Positions 15,136-25,561 of a stretch of 64,000 bases of DNA are shown here, piece by piece; within the stretch, counting starts at the first letter, position 1; every line of letters begins with the position of its first letter. The stretch spans positions 1,922,001 to 1,986,000 of the forward strand of contig NZ_AP017560.1 of the NCBI RefSeq assembly GCF_003967015.1, given 5' to 3'. The stretch is from Pseudanabaena sp. ABRG5-3. Its GTDB lineage: Bacteria; Cyanobacteriota; Cyanobacteriia; Pseudanabaenales; Pseudanabaenaceae. A program made the position numbers and the translations under genes. The notes under the pieces are model-generated. The model saw nothing but the letters and a program-made list of their open reading frames with translations. It did not search any database and had not been told where the DNA came from.

Positions 15136-15250
15136 CTAATGTACCGTACAATGAGTAAAGAAACAAGCAAGTTGTTTTAATCCCGTAAATTTAATGTGAT
15201 TAACACGAAGCATTAAATTTACACATCAACTATCAGGAGCCTTAACTGAC

Positions 15251-16687
15251 ATGACTGCAACGGTTCAAGCACTTGTCAACCAACCATACAAATACGGATT
15301 TGTTACGTCTATTGAGTCGGACACGATTCCTCGCGGGCTTAGCGAAGATGTCGTCCGCATGATTTCGGCTAAGAAAAATGAGCCAGAATATATGCTGGAA
15401 TTTCGCCTCAAAGCGTATCGCCAATGGTTAAAGATGCAAGAACCGACTTGGGCGCATGTGGATTATCCAGCGATCGATTATCAAGATATCGTTTACTATT
15501 CCGCCCCCAAGCAGTCCAAGAAAAAGGCAAGCCTCGATGAAGTCGATCCCGAATTGCTCGATACCTTTGAGAAATTAGGTATTTCCCTATCTGAGCAAAA
15601 ACGCCTTGCCAATGTTGCCGTTGACGCAATTTTTGACAGCGTTTCCGTTGCGACTACCTTTAAAAAAGATTTAGCCAAAGTCGGTGTAATTTTCTGCTCG
15701 ATCTCCGAAGCGATGCACGAATATCCCGAACTCATCAAAAAATATTTAGGAAGCGTCGTCCCGATCGCCGATAACTATTTCTCCGCCCTCAATGCCGCCG
15801 TATTTAGCGATGGTTCCTTCGTCTACATCCCCAAAGGCGTGAAATGCCCCATGGACTTGTCCACCTATTTCCGCATTAACAATGGCGATTCTGGACAGTT
15901 TGAGCGTACTCTCATCGTTGCCGAAGAAGGCGCTTATGTCAGCTATCTTGAAGGCTGCACAGCACCAATGTTTGATACGAATCAATTGCACGCCGCAGTA
16001 GTAGAATTAGTCGCCCTAGATGATGCCGAAATTAAATATTCCACTGTGCAGAACTGGTACGCTGGCGATAAGAATGGCAAGGGTGGCATTTATAATTTCG
16101 TGACCAAACGCGGCTTGTGCCAAGGCAAAAATTCCAAAATCTCTTGGACTCAAGTAGAAACTGGTTCCGCAATTACTTGGAAATATCCTAGCTGTGTCTT
16201 AGTCGGCGAAAATTCCGTTGGTGAATTTTACTCGGTTGCACTTACTAATAACAAACAACAAGCTGATACAGGCTCAAAAATGGTGCATATCGGCAAAAAT
16301 ACCCGCAGCAAGATCGTTTCTAAGGGTATTTCCGCAGGTGGCTCCCAGAATAGCTATCGTGGCTTAGTAAAGATTTCACCAAAAGCAGAAGGCGCGAGAA
16401 ATTATTCTCAATGCGACTCAATGCTAATTGGCGACTGCTCACAGGCAAACACTTTCCCCTATATTCAAGTCCAAAATAATACCGCCAGAGTTGAGCATGA
16501 AGCCTCCACTTCTAAAATTGGCGAAGAGCAACTCTTCTATTTCCAACAGCGCGGTATTGCGGTGGAAGATGCAGTCTCAATGATTATTAGCGGCTTCTGT
16601 AAGGAAGTATTTAACGCTTTGCCGATGGAGTTTGCAGTGGAAGCAGATAAGCTCTTGGCTTTGAAGTTGGAGAATAGCGTGGGTTAA
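15251..16687 (+). CDS. sufB: Fe-S cluster assembly scaffold protein SufB
   Basis: SufB is the scaffold subunit of the SufBCD complex on which new Fe-S clusters form. The 478-residue protein is full length. Characteristic stretches are [58 protein letters not shown]-type [24 protein letters not shown], and the C-terminal [21 protein letters not shown] with the conserved His/Glu region that contacts SufD. The ATG at 15251 follows AGGAG at 15236-15240. It is under a SufR-type operator. Its usual next gene, sufC, is 2.5 kb away; a methyltransferase gene starts 17 bp after its stop. Confidence 0.97.
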   Translation: MTATVQALVNQPYKYGFVTSIESDTIPRGLSEDVVRMISAKKNEPEYMLEFRLKAYRQWLKMQEPTWAHVDYPAIDYQDIVYYSAPKQSKKKASLDEVDPELLDTFEKLGISLSEQKRLANVAVDAIFDSVSVATTFKKDLAKVGVIFCSISEAMHEYPELIKKYLGSVVPIADNYFSALNAAVFSDGSFVYIPKGVKCPMDLSTYFRINNGDSGQFERTLIVAEEGAYVSYLEGCTAPMFDTNQLHAAVVELVALDDAEIKYSTVQNWYAGDKNGKGGIYNFVTKRGLCQGKNSKISWTQVETGSAITWKYPSCVLVGENSVGEFYSVALTNNKQQADTGSKMVHIGKNTRSKIVSKGISAGGSQNSYRGLVKISPKAEGARNYSQCDSMLIGDCSQANTFPYIQVQNNTARVEHEASTSKIGEEQLFYFQQRGIAVEDAVSMIISGFCKEVFNALPMEFAVEADKLLALKLENSVG

Positions 16688-16704
16688 ACAAGTAATCATC
16701 AATC

Positions 16705-17328
16705 ATGTTTAACAGAAAAACACACTGGCAAAATATCTATCAAGAAAAATCTGCCTCCGATGTAAGCTGGTATCAGAGCGAGCCAAAACTATCATTAGAA
16801 CTCATTCTTCGTACTCAGATTGCGAAGGATGAAGCAATTATTGATATTGGTGGTGGAGCATCAGTCTTAGTAGATTACCTATGCAATAATAATTTTACAA
16901 ATTTGTCAGTTTTGGACATTTCTGAAAATGCACTTGCTACTGCCAAGAGAAGAGTGGGTGATTTAGCTACTCAAATAGAGTGGATTGAAGCTGATATTAC
17001 TCAGTTTAAGCCACCACATCAGTTTTCCCTTTGGCATGAGCGGGCTGTTTTTCATTTCCTAACAGAAGCATCTGATAGACAGCTTTATGTCAATGTTTTG
17101 AAAAATAGTTTAAGAGCAGGTGGTCATCTCATTATTGCGGCATTTGCTATTGGAGGTGCTACAAAATGTAGCGGATTAGATATCGTGCAGTATGACTCAG
17201 AGAAACTGATTGCAGAGCTAGGAGAAGATTTTAAGTTAATAGCAGAGAAAAGCGAAATTCATATCACGCCAGCCAACAAGGAACAAAAGTTTTCTTATTT
17301 TTATTTCACCAAAAAGAGCGTACCTTAG
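16705..17328 (+). CDS. Class I SAM-dependent methyltransferase
   Basis: The 207-residue protein has the class I methyltransferase fold. The N-terminus (HWQNIYQEKSASDVSWYQSEPKLSLELI) matches a widespread small group that opens HW..VY..K....SWYQ. Motif I is AIIDIGGGASVLVDYL, the acidic loop is LSVLDISENALATAKRR, motif II-like is IEWIEADITQF, and LWHERAVFHFLTE follows. The substrate is unknown. It begins 17 bp after the sufB stop and is probably read from the suf promoter, but nothing in it suggests an Fe-S function. It is likely part of the material that separates sufB from sufCD. Confidence 0.82.
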   Translation: MFNRKTHWQNIYQEKSASDVSWYQSEPKLSLELILRTQIAKDEAIIDIGGGASVLVDYLCNNNFTNLSVLDISENALATAKRRVGDLATQIEWIEADITQFKPPHQFSLWHERAVFHFLTEASDRQLYVNVLKNSLRAGGHLIIAAFAIGGATKCSGLDIVQYDSEKLIAELGEDFKLIAEKSEIHITPANKEQKFSYFYFTKKSVP

Positions 17329-17419
17329 ACAATGCCAGATTAAAGGCTTGTGAAGGTGTTTATGAGGTGATCTCGCTTGGAAAGATGGTGAATAATTCAG
17401 AAAGTATGGAGATATTGAA

Positions 17420-17863
17420 ATGCTAGCAAATCCCAAAACAGACTGGAAGATGATGGCAATTAACTCCCATTTTCAAACCGCAGAAGCTGCTCAAACTTTG
17501 CTCCAGCAAGGACAAACGGAAGAAGCAAAAGCTGCGCTAAATGCGCTAGTTGAGGCAATGTCAAGATCAGAACGTCAAGCTCTTAAAAGTCAATTAATTC
17601 GCTTAATGATGCATATTATTAAGTGGAAAACTCAACCAAATAAGCGTAGTCGTAGTTGGATTGTTTCGATTCTCGATGCGCGTGATGCGATCGAGGAAAG
17701 CCAAGAAGAGATGCCTAGTCTCAATCGGGGGTTTATCGAATCACTTTGGGAGCAGGCTTTTATCAAAGCAAGGCGCAAAGCCGAAGCTGAGATGAATTGT
17801 AAATCTGATATTCTAGGCTTAACATGGTCAGAGGTCTTTGAAGATGACTATATAGGTAGTTAA
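17420..17863 (+). CDS. DUF29 family protein
   Basis: The 147-residue protein carries the DUF29 core: SERQALKSQLIRLMMHIIKWKTQPNKRSRSWIVSILDARDAIEE, then PSLNRGFIESLWEQAFIKARRKAEAE, and a terminal W-S-E-V-F-E-D-D-Y. DUF29 proteins are common in cyanobacteria, often in multiple copies; their function is unknown. The N-terminal ~45 residues differ from typical members and lack the usual YDxDFYxW motif. The stop is one base before the hicB start, so it is probably translated together with hicBA. A second DUF29 protein is encoded at 28051-28527. Confidence 0.75.
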   Translation: MLANPKTDWKMMAINSHFQTAEAAQTLLQQGQTEEAKAALNALVEAMSRSERQALKSQLIRLMMHIIKWKTQPNKRSRSWIVSILDARDAIEESQEEMPSLNRGFIESLWEQAFIKARRKAEAEMNCKSDILGLTWSEVFEDDYIGS

Positions 17864-17864
17864 T

Positions 17865-18137
17865 ATGGCTGTTAAATTTATCCTTAGTGATTATGTAGAG
17901 CAAGCTCTAAGACAAGCAACCTACGACAAACTAGAAGACAACTCTTTTGTTGGACGTATTCCAAATTGTCATGGGGTGATTGCTTTTGGCGAAACTTTAC
18001 GGGAATGTGAATACGAAGTGCAATCTGTATTTGAGGACTGGTTGTTTTTAGGTTTAAAGCTAGGTCATCATTTACCGATCATTAGTGGAATCGATCTAAA
18101 TCAGGAGCTAAAAAGTGAGCCGATTAGCGCCGTGTAA
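17865..18137 (+). CDS. hicB: HicB-like antitoxin
   Basis: The 90-residue protein has the HicB partial RNase-H fold pattern: a strand-rich start (MAVKFILSDYVEQALRQATYDKLED), the typical GRIPNCHGVIAFGETLRECEYEVQSVFEDWLFLGLKLGH segment, and a C-terminal LPIISGIDLNQ. HicB neutralises HicA and usually autoregulates the operon. It starts one base after the DUF29 stop and overlaps hicA by 23 bp. Gene order hicB-hicA is the reverse of the E. coli order but common in cyanobacteria. No separate C-terminal DNA-binding domain is present, so autoregulation would need another contact. Confidence 0.82.
   Translation: MAVKFILSDYVEQALRQATYDKLEDNSFVGRIPNCHGVIAFGETLRECEYEVQSVFEDWLFLGLKLGHHLPIISGIDLNQELKSEPISAV
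18103..18107 (+). promoter_or_regulatory. Ribosome binding site deciding the GTG start of hicA
   Basis: AGGAG lies 7 nt before GTG 18115, inside the hicB coding sequence. It supports the GTG start and a 23-bp overlap with hicB. Confidence 0.6.
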
Positions 18138-18348
18138 GCGTAAAGAATTTATCAGAAAGCTACAAAAACTTGAATTTGAAGGTGTATTTTCTGGCACAAG
18201 ACATCAATTTATGATTTATAAACAATGTCGGCTGACAATCCCATCAAATTTAGAATATTCCGTTCCACAGCTAAAAATGATGATAAAAGAAATTGAAAAT
18301 ATTTTAGGTAGAGAAATTACGGTTGATGAGTGGAATGCATTGAATTAG
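18115..18348 (+). CDS. hicA: HicA-like mRNA interferase toxin
   Basis: The 77-residue protein is a small dsRBD-like HicA: CKRKEFIRKLQKLEFEGVFSGTRHQFMIYKQCRLTIPSNLEYSVPQLKMMIKEI. His30 in GTRHQFM is the expected catalytic histidine (family G.RH..Y/M). HicA toxins cleave mRNA and are inhibited by HicB. The start is GTG at 18115, preceded by AGGAG. The last residues (ENILGREITVDEWNAL) match the family tail. The toxin appears intact. The pair interrupts the suf gene cluster, so loss or silencing of the pair could affect neighbouring sufC/sufD expression; that is inference. Confidence 0.83.
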   Translation: MSRLAPCKRKEFIRKLQKLEFEGVFSGTRHQFMIYKQCRLTIPSNLEYSVPQLKMMIKEIENILGREITVDEWNALN

Positions 18349-18424
18349 TAACCCTTCATCTTTAAGCAATTGATGCATGATGTTACACTAACGTATTCTC
18401 CAAATGCTTAAGTCCTTTTAGCTA

Positions 18425-19033
18425 TTAGATTAGATCTGGTTTACACATCCATGCCAAAGCATTGAGCAACCAATTCACAGGAGGGACTACATATTCTTCT
18501 AAATCTATGGTCAAGTTTTGTTCTTTCAATTGCAAAAATAGCCAGCGATTGCCACTAGTCACACAACCATAAATGACATCGATCGCATTTTCTCGACCCA
18601 AGTTAAACCTTTGTGCAGCAACCATTTCCGCAATACATTGACCTAAACCTGATTTCAAGTCATCCTTTTTCGCTTCCACGATCGCCACTACAGGTGCTTC
18701 TACAAACAACTGCTCGGTTGAACGGCTAACCAAAAAGTCGCAAACCCCATTTAAACCAATGCTTTCATCCACATTAAACTCTTCCCCTGAAAAAAAGCTG
18801 ATTTGACGATCAAGCTGCTTTCTCACTTCAAATAGAATGGGCGAAATAATTAATTCTGATCGCGCTTTTTCTGATCCCATAGCGATCGCTAGCGGAATAC
18901 TTTCTTGTAAAAATTCAGTCAGGTTAGCGCTAGGAGTAATTACATCTAAATCAGGTAAAAATCTTACCCCTTCGATAAAATTGAGATTTAGTTCTTCCTT
19001 CGCTTTGCGTAGCGTAAAAGCACTGTAAGACAT
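18425..19033 (-). CDS. PD-(D/E)XK-like hypothetical protein
   Basis: The 202-residue protein contains a restriction-nuclease-like core: GVCDFLVSRS (candidate Asp), VAIVEAKKDDLKSGLGQCIAEMVAAQ (the E-x-K element followed by a conserved Gln helix), then a strand GCVTSGNRWLFLQL. This arrangement is seen in many small cyanobacterial proteins with the HsdR N-terminal-like fold. No helicase or methylase partner is present, so it is not a complete restriction system. It is antiparallel to the suf genes around it and thus not part of their transcript. Function unknown; nuclease activity is only suggested by the motif. Confidence 0.65.
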   Translation of the reverse strand: MSYSAFTLRKAKEELNLNFIEGVRFLPDLDVITPSANLTEFLQESIPLAIAMGSEKARSELIISPILFEVRKQLDRQISFFSGEEFNVDESIGLNGVCDFLVSRSTEQLFVEAPVVAIVEAKKDDLKSGLGQCIAEMVAAQRFNLGRENAIDVIYGCVTSGNRWLFLQLKEQNLTIDLEEYVVPPVNWLLNALAWMCKPDLI

Positions 19034-19100
19034 AGTTTTTCGCTCTTTTTATGACACTTTTTATGCCGATTTTATGCCAATATCTATCCACTACATAATT

Positions 19101-19201
19101 ATAGCGCTTTTGATTTTGCCTACGGCAAAATCAAAAGCGCAAACCCTTACTCTGATTGTTTTTTGTTTTGCAAATGAGTACACACTCATGCAAAACGCTA
19201 T
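19101..19201. mobile_element. Composite palindromic element upstream of sufC
   Basis: ATAGCG (19101) and CGCTAT (19196) bracket two hairpins: a perfect 17-3-17 stem (19104-19140, loop TAC) and a palindrome GTTTTGCAAATGAGT/ACTCATgCAAAAC (19165-19196) that resembles the one at 9298-9329. It has no coding capacity and lies in the region that should drive sufC. Confidence 0.55.
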
Positions 19202-19232
19202 ACAATATTAAATAGCTGTTAAGAGAAAAGAG

Positions 19233-20015
19233 ATGATTGTCGAAAATAGTGAAGTGATTTTATCAGTCAAGGATTTGACTGCGGAAGTGGATGGAGTCCA
19301 GATTCTTAAAGGGCTAAATCTCGAAATTAAGGCTGGTGAAGTCCATGCGATTATGGGACCTAATGGATCGGGCAAAAGCACCTTCTCCAAAATCTTAGCG
19401 GGACATCCTGCCTATACCGTCACTGGTGGCGAGATTTGGTATAAGGGCAAAAATCTCTTAGATTTAGAACCTGAAATTAGATCTAGAGAAGGCATATTTT
19501 TAGCTTTTCAATATCCACTGGAAATTCCGGGGGTGACAAATTCTGATTTCTTGAGATTGTCCTATAACAATTTGCGAAAGCATAAGGGGTTAGAAGAATT
19601 AGATATTATTGATTTTGATGACTTCATTCAAGAAAAGTTAGAAATTGTGGAAATGAATCCATCATTCTTGAGCCGTAGTGTCAATGAAGGATTTTCAGGT
19701 GGTGAAAAGAAGCGCAATGAGATCTTGCAGATGGCAATTCTTGACCCCACTTTAGCAATTCTTGATGAGACGGATTCAGGACTTGATATTGATGCTTTAC
19801 GGATTGTGGCAGGTGGTGTGAATAAACTTTCAACACCACATAATTCTTCCCTCGTCATCACCCATTATCAGCGCTTGCTAAATTACATTATTCCCGACTT
19901 CATTCATGTGATGGAAAATGGCAAGATCATTCTCACGGGTGGTAAGGACTTGGCGCTAGAGCTAGAAGAGAAGGGCTATGACTGGCTCAAAGAAGAAGAG
20001 GCGGTGTTGGCATAA
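19233..20015 (+). CDS. sufC: Fe-S cluster assembly ATPase SufC
   Basis: SufC is the ABC-type ATPase of SufBCD; ATP binding remodels the SufB-SufD scaffold. Visible motifs are Walker A ([15 protein letters not shown]), the Q-loop ([13 protein letters not shown]), the signature [11 protein letters not shown] and Walker B ([16 protein letters not shown]), followed by the H-loop (LVITHYQ). The length of 260 residues is standard. The stop overlaps the sufD start by one base (TAATG), so translation is coupled. No sufB precedes it; the upstream gap holds a palindromic element and no obvious SufR operator, so sufCD may be differently regulated here. Confidence 0.97.
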   Translation: MIVENSEVILSVKDLTAEVDGVQILKGLNLEIKAGEVHAIMGPNGSGKSTFSKILAGHPAYTVTGGEIWYKGKNLLDLEPEIRSREGIFLAFQYPLEIPGVTNSDFLRLSYNNLRKHKGLEELDIIDFDDFIQEKLEIVEMNPSFLSRSVNEGFSGGEKKRNEILQMAILDPTLAILDETDSGLDIDALRIVAGGVNKLSTPHNSSLVITHYQRLLNYIIPDFIHVMENGKIILTGGKDLALELEEKGYDWLKEEEAVLA

Positions 20016-21415
20016 TGGCTATTCAAGTTTCTGAACAATTGGAAGATCAAGCGGAATTTAAGGGTGCGTTAAGTACGCGCAGTAAATTGGCTGTAAATAG
20101 CGAAAAATTTATAGCTCAGGTTCTGGGTTTGCGCTCTGATATTGCAAGCCCTGATCAGGATACTAACAATTTTGTTAGCAACCTGCGTCAGTTGGCTAGC
20201 GATCGCCTAGCAACCCTCTCTTTCCCCACCACTAAAGATGAAGAATGGAAATATACCGATGTTTCCGCTTTGGGGAGTTTGCCTTTTGCAAATCAACCAG
20301 CGATCGCTTCCCGTAATGCTAATCTTGAAGCTCTGATTGCGAATAATATTGCGCCAGAATCCTTAGGTAATTGTCTGGTGTTTGTGAATGGAAAATATCG
20401 CAAGGACTTGTCAGATACTAGCGATGTAACTGAAGGCTTGGTTATCGGTACATTAGAATCCCTTGGCGATCGCATTTTGCCGAAGTTGCGATCGCACCTC
20501 GCGCAGCATCCCGATGCCAATGATTTTTTTGCGAGTCTCAATACCGCTTGCATGGAAGATGTCGCCATCATTCTCGCCCCTAAAAATTTGGTGGTCGAGA
20601 ATCCTGTGCAATTGCTCTTTATTTCTGCTCCCCAAGCAGGTGAAGCAACTTTAATTACCCAACCTCGTTGTTTGGTGATTGCGGAAACCCATAGCCAATT
20701 GACCTTTGTACAAACCTTTGTTGGTGAAGATAGTCAAATCTATTTCACGAATGTGGTGACGGAAGTTTGGCTAGCGGAAGGCGCTCAGGTCAATCATACC
20801 AAGGTGCAAAGACAAGGTGACGAAGCAGTTCATATCAACACTACTGCGATCGCACAGGCAAGAAATAGTGTCTATAAAAATCAAGCAATTAGCTTTGGCG
20901 CAAAGATTTCGCGTCAAAATTTGATTGTGCATCAAATGGCAGAGCAAACGGAAACTTCGCTCACAGGTCTAGCCTTTATTGATGGAGAACAGCTTGCCGA
21001 TACCCATTCTGTAATCTCTCATAACTATCCGCACGGATCGAGCAAGCAACTGCATAAATGTATTGCTGATGGACGATCCCATGCTGTATTCAATGGCAAA
21101 ATCCAAGTTGCGAAGTTAGCCCAACAAACTGATTCGGCGCAGCTAAGCCGCAACCTCCTACTATCGGGCAAAGCGAGAGTAGATACCAAGCCACAATTAG
21201 AAATTTTTGCGGATAATGTCAAATGCGCTCACGGTGCAACGGTTAGCCAATTGGATGCCGAAGAAATCTTCTATCTCCAAAGTCGAGCGATCGATGCCGA
21301 GAGTGCGGCAAAACTGCTGACCTATGCCTTTGCAACGGAGGCAATTTCGCAAATTCCTGTCGTATCAATCCAGCGATCGCTTAGTAGTTTTGTTTTAGAA
21401 AAAACGAAATCCTAA
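20015..21415 (+). CDS. sufD: Fe-S cluster assembly protein SufD
   Basis: SufD pairs with SufB in the SufBC2D complex. The 466-residue protein has the family's right-handed beta-helix core (VVENPVQLLFISAP, VIAETHSQLTFVQTFVG, VWLAEGAQVNHTKVQRQG), the S.NYPHGSSKQLHKCIADGRSHAVFNGKIQVA segment, and the C-terminal DNVKCAHGATVSQLDAEEIFYLQSRAID that contains the conserved Cys-x-His-Gly. The N-terminal helical domain has FPTTKDEEWKYTDVSALG. Translation is coupled to sufC. The gene is followed by terminators; sufS, which completes the usual cyanobacterial sufBCDS, is absent from the cluster. Confidence 0.96.
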   Translation: MAIQVSEQLEDQAEFKGALSTRSKLAVNSEKFIAQVLGLRSDIASPDQDTNNFVSNLRQLASDRLATLSFPTTKDEEWKYTDVSALGSLPFANQPAIASRNANLEALIANNIAPESLGNCLVFVNGKYRKDLSDTSDVTEGLVIGTLESLGDRILPKLRSHLAQHPDANDFFASLNTACMEDVAIILAPKNLVVENPVQLLFISAPQAGEATLITQPRCLVIAETHSQLTFVQTFVGEDSQIYFTNVVTEVWLAEGAQVNHTKVQRQGDEAVHINTTAIAQARNSVYKNQAISFGAKISRQNLIVHQMAEQTETSLTGLAFIDGEQLADTHSVISHNYPHGSSKQLHKCIADGRSHAVFNGKIQVAKLAQQTDSAQLSRNLLLSGKARVDTKPQLEIFADNVKCAHGATVSQLDAEEIFYLQSRAIDAESAAKLLTYAFATEAISQIPVVSIQRSLSSFVLEKTKS

Positions 21416-21418
21416 TAA

Positions 21419-21484
21419 AAAAGCACCATACCTTTGTGTGGTGCTTTCTAAAAGAAGAAAGGCAGCAACGCTGCCTTTCTTCTT

Positions 21485-21487
<3 letters not shown>
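21419..21487. terminator. Two hairpins between sufD and gyrB
   Basis: The first (AAAGCACCA ... TGGTGCTTT) closely follows sufD. The second is a perfect 18-bp stem with AAC loop (21449-21487) that contains the gyrB stop codon. Together they terminate both convergent genes. Confidence 0.75.
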
Positions 21488-23446
<1,959 letters not shown>

Positions 23447-23665
23447 TTATGTCGTCTTCAAGGGTACTTTAAAGAAAAACTTTACAAGCGCTCTTGATGG
23501 TGTTTTAAGGTGTTTTTTGAGTAAAGATTCAAAAACACTCTGCCATTATAGCTTAAAAGCCTTACAGATATGTCGAGACCATCTCAGAATAAGTTTTTAT
23601 GTACCTCCAGTAATCGTGTAAAAAAACGTGAGTTCGATATAGCTATTTGCACTATAAGAAGCACA

Positions 23666-23745
23666 GCGCAAATAGCGAAAAATGGTAAGAAGCACTAAGT
23701 GCTTCTTACCATTTTTCGCTATTTTTTTAACTGACGTTGAAAAAT
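23666..23745. repeat. Family-C hairpin repeat, copy 1
   Basis: A perfect 27-bp stem with a single-base loop (23671-23725) is bracketed by GCGCAAATAGCG and AACTGACGTTGAAAAATA. The copy at 25570-25647 has the same flanks and the same AAATGGTAAGAA arm. Confidence 0.75.
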
Positions 23746-23747
23746 AC

Positions 23748-23850
23748 AAGTTCGGAATAAATTTAAAACGGTCTTTGAGAGAGGGTTTGCGTAGCAAACC
23801 CTCTCTCAAAGACCAGCAGCAAAAGCCTTGCTAAATATGGCTTTTATAAA
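23748..23850. repeat. Family-B repeat, copy 2 (inverted, partly decayed)
   Basis: Starts AAGTTCGGAATAAATTT, contains the 18-bp stem GGTCTTTGAGAGAGGGTTTGC/GCAAACCCTCTCTCAAAGACC (loop GTA) and then AGCAAAAGCCTTGCTAAATATGGCTTTT, a decayed version of the second palindrome. It corresponds to the reverse complement of the unit at 3335-3442. Confidence 0.65.
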
Positions 23851-23852
23851 TC

Positions 23853-24209
23853 CTAATGATCTGTGCAAGCCCATACCTGAATTGCACAGCTATCATTGCC
23901 ACAGTAACTAAGGGCATTGTTTTTAGCAGTTGTTTCGTCTGCTGCGGCAGCCCATCCAAAATAGCCACCACCTTTAGCAACAGCAGCACAACCATTACTA
24001 AACGTAACTACTTCCGTACAACTACCTTCACAGGCAGAAAGCGCGTATTGTTTTGCGCCCTCTTCACTGTCGAAGTTATAAGCCCAGCCATAGGCTCCAT
24101 TTGCTCCAGTGGCGACTGCTCCGTATTGGCTGCCCGCGATCGCTGCTCCAGTTCCGAATCCCTCAGCTAAAAGAAAAGTGGCTGCAATAAATCCTAGATA
24201 CTTCTTCAT
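23853..24209 (-). CDS. Secreted DUF4189 protein, paralogue 1
   Basis: The 118-residue protein has a signal peptide (MKKYLGFIAATFLLAEGFGTGAAIA) and a mature domain matching DUF4189: YGAVATGANGAYGWAYNFDSEEGAKQYALSAC, then CAAVAKGGGYFGWAAAADETTAKNNALSYCGNDSCAIQVWACTDH. Six cysteines in the mature part suggest disulfides and a periplasmic location. The function of the family is unknown. It is a tandem duplicate of the gene at 24458-24823; the two share an almost identical signal peptide, domain and terminal CTD[HR]. Confidence 0.78.
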   Translation of the reverse strand: MKKYLGFIAATFLLAEGFGTGAAIAGSQYGAVATGANGAYGWAYNFDSEEGAKQYALSACEGSCTEVVTFSNGCAAVAKGGGYFGWAAAADETTAKNNALSYCGNDSCAIQVWACTDH

Positions 24210-24414
24210 ATTTTTTAATAGCTTAATAGTTTGATGATTTCCTAGATGATTGAGTAGTGCTAAAGATTAAAGGAAACTATCTCAGTCTCTTGATCACTAC
24301 CAATGTTTGAATAGCTGTGCCGTTATTTCCCAAAAAATTAAAAACTAATTCCTTTCTATTAATCTCTTCTCAGATTTTTTTATTTCTAAGAATTAGAGAT
24401 TTATTATTTCTCGA

Positions 24415-24453
24415 AATCCTTAAAAAGATTACAAAGTAATCTTTTTAAGGATT
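24415..24453 (-). terminator. Hairpin terminator of DUF4189 paralogue 2
   Basis: Perfect 18-bp stem (AATCCTTAAAAAGATTAC) with AAA loop, 4 bp after the stop at 24458. Confidence 0.65.
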
Positions 24454-24457
24454 AAGT

Positions 24458-24823
24458 TTAGCGATCAGTACAAGCCCAAACAACTACTTCACAACTAGAA
24501 CCACCGTAGTTATAGCAACTAGCAACAGCATTATCTTTAGCCGCAGTTTCGCTAGCATTCCAAGCCCATCCAGTAGCTCCACCACCCTTTGCTACTGCCC
24601 CACAAGCATTTGCAAACCAAACTTTTGCGGTGCAGGTGTCACCACATTGTGAAAGTGCAGCATCGATCGCCGCATCTTTACTGTTGTAGTTATAGGCATA
24701 GCCATACGAGCCATCGGAACCAGTTGCTACTGCTCCATACTTATCGTCAGCGAGCGCAGCTCCAACTCCAAATCCCTCAGCCAAAAGAAAAGTAGCTGCA
24801 ATAAATCCTAGGTATTTTTTCAT
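24458..24823 (-). CDS. Secreted DUF4189 protein, paralogue 2
   Basis: The 121-residue protein is the upstream member of the DUF4189 pair. The signal peptide MKKYLGFIAATFLLAEGFGVGAALA differs from paralogue 1 at a few residues. The mature domain (YGAVATGSDGSYGYAYNYNSKDAAIDAALSQCGDTCTAKVW ... CGAVAKGGGATGWAWNASETAAKDNAVASC ... CEVVVWACTDR) shows an internal two-fold pattern of [AG]-[AT]-G-x-G-x-x-G-[WY]-A. Paralogue 1 follows 248 bp downstream behind a terminator, so each probably has its own promoter. Confidence 0.78.
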   Translation of the reverse strand: MKKYLGFIAATFLLAEGFGVGAALADDKYGAVATGSDGSYGYAYNYNSKDAAIDAALSQCGDTCTAKVWFANACGAVAKGGGATGWAWNASETAAKDNAVASCYNYGGSSCEVVVWACTDR

Positions 24824-25090
24824 ACATTCTCCACTATTGAGATTAGACAGTTTGATGATTTTGAGACCTGCACAATCAATTATTCCCCCGTAACAAATTA
24901 ATATTATGCTTTTTGAATTTTTTTTTGATTTAACATTAAAACTCTTAACTTAATTAAACTAGATTGCACTAGTAATCACAATAAAATCGTTATGTTATGA
25001 TTATGATAAAAAAGTGATAATCCTCATTTTATATTGCTTTTTGCATTTCCAAAAGAGGCGATCGCAATAAATTCTGGTAAGATTATTATC

Positions 25091-25561
25091 ATGAAAATCT
25101 TAGGAATCGACCCAGGCTTAGCAATTGTTGGATTTGGCTTAATTGAAGTAGAAAAACCTGCTTCCCCAAAACTATTAGAATTTGGCACGATCGTTACACC
25201 CAAGCAGACACCGATTGGCGATCGCCTGAAAACTATTTATGAGGATATGCACACGCTGATTGACCAGTTTCAACCTCAGGTGGTGGGGATGGAAAAATTG
25301 TTCTTTTACCGAATGGGTAATTTGGTAAATGTTGCTCAAGCGCGAGGTGTAATTGTGTTAGTTCTCAATCAGCACGATATTGAACCGATTGAGTTTTCAC
25401 CACCACAGATTAAGCAAGCGCTAACAGGTCATGGTAATGCTGATAAAACTGATGTACAGGAAGCGGTGAAGCGGGAATTAGGGCTAGATAGTATTCCTCG
25501 TCCCGATGATGCTGCCGATGCGATCGCCGCCGCTTTAACTTGTTGGCTTATTAGTGGTTAA
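25091..25561 (+). CDS. ruvC: Holliday junction resolvase RuvC
   Basis: RuvC cuts Holliday junctions during recombination. The 156-residue protein has the four acidic catalytic residues: Asp7 ([16 protein letters not shown]), Glu68 ([14 protein letters not shown]), Asp140 and Asp143 ([13 protein letters not shown]). The start is ATG 25091; an upstream ATG at 25034 in the same frame would add 19 residues that precede the conserved first strand and are not needed. It is a single gene; ruvA and ruvB are not nearby, as is usual in cyanobacteria. The stop abuts a MITE-like element. Confidence 0.95.
   Translation: MKILGIDPGLAIVGFGLIEVEKPASPKLLEFGTIVTPKQTPIGDRLKTIYEDMHTLIDQFQPQVVGMEKLFFYRMGNLVNVAQARGVIVLVLNQHDIEPIEFSPPQIKQALTGHGNADKTDVQEAVKRELGLDSIPRPDDAADAIAAALTCWLISG

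Noticed and set aside
17329-17423. Short open frame between the methyltransferase and DUF29 (LDNARLKACEGVYEVISLGKM ...)
   Set aside because: It looks protein-like and its stop overlaps the DUF29 start, but it has no start codon and only ~33 codons; at most a gene remnant.
18425-19033. Type I restriction subunit
   Set aside because: Only a PD-(D/E)XK-like core is present; there is no helicase domain and no hsdM or hsdS nearby.
15251-21415. Prophage or integrative element in the suf region
   Set aside because: No integrase, structural phage gene or direct repeats at the borders; only small accessory genes are present.
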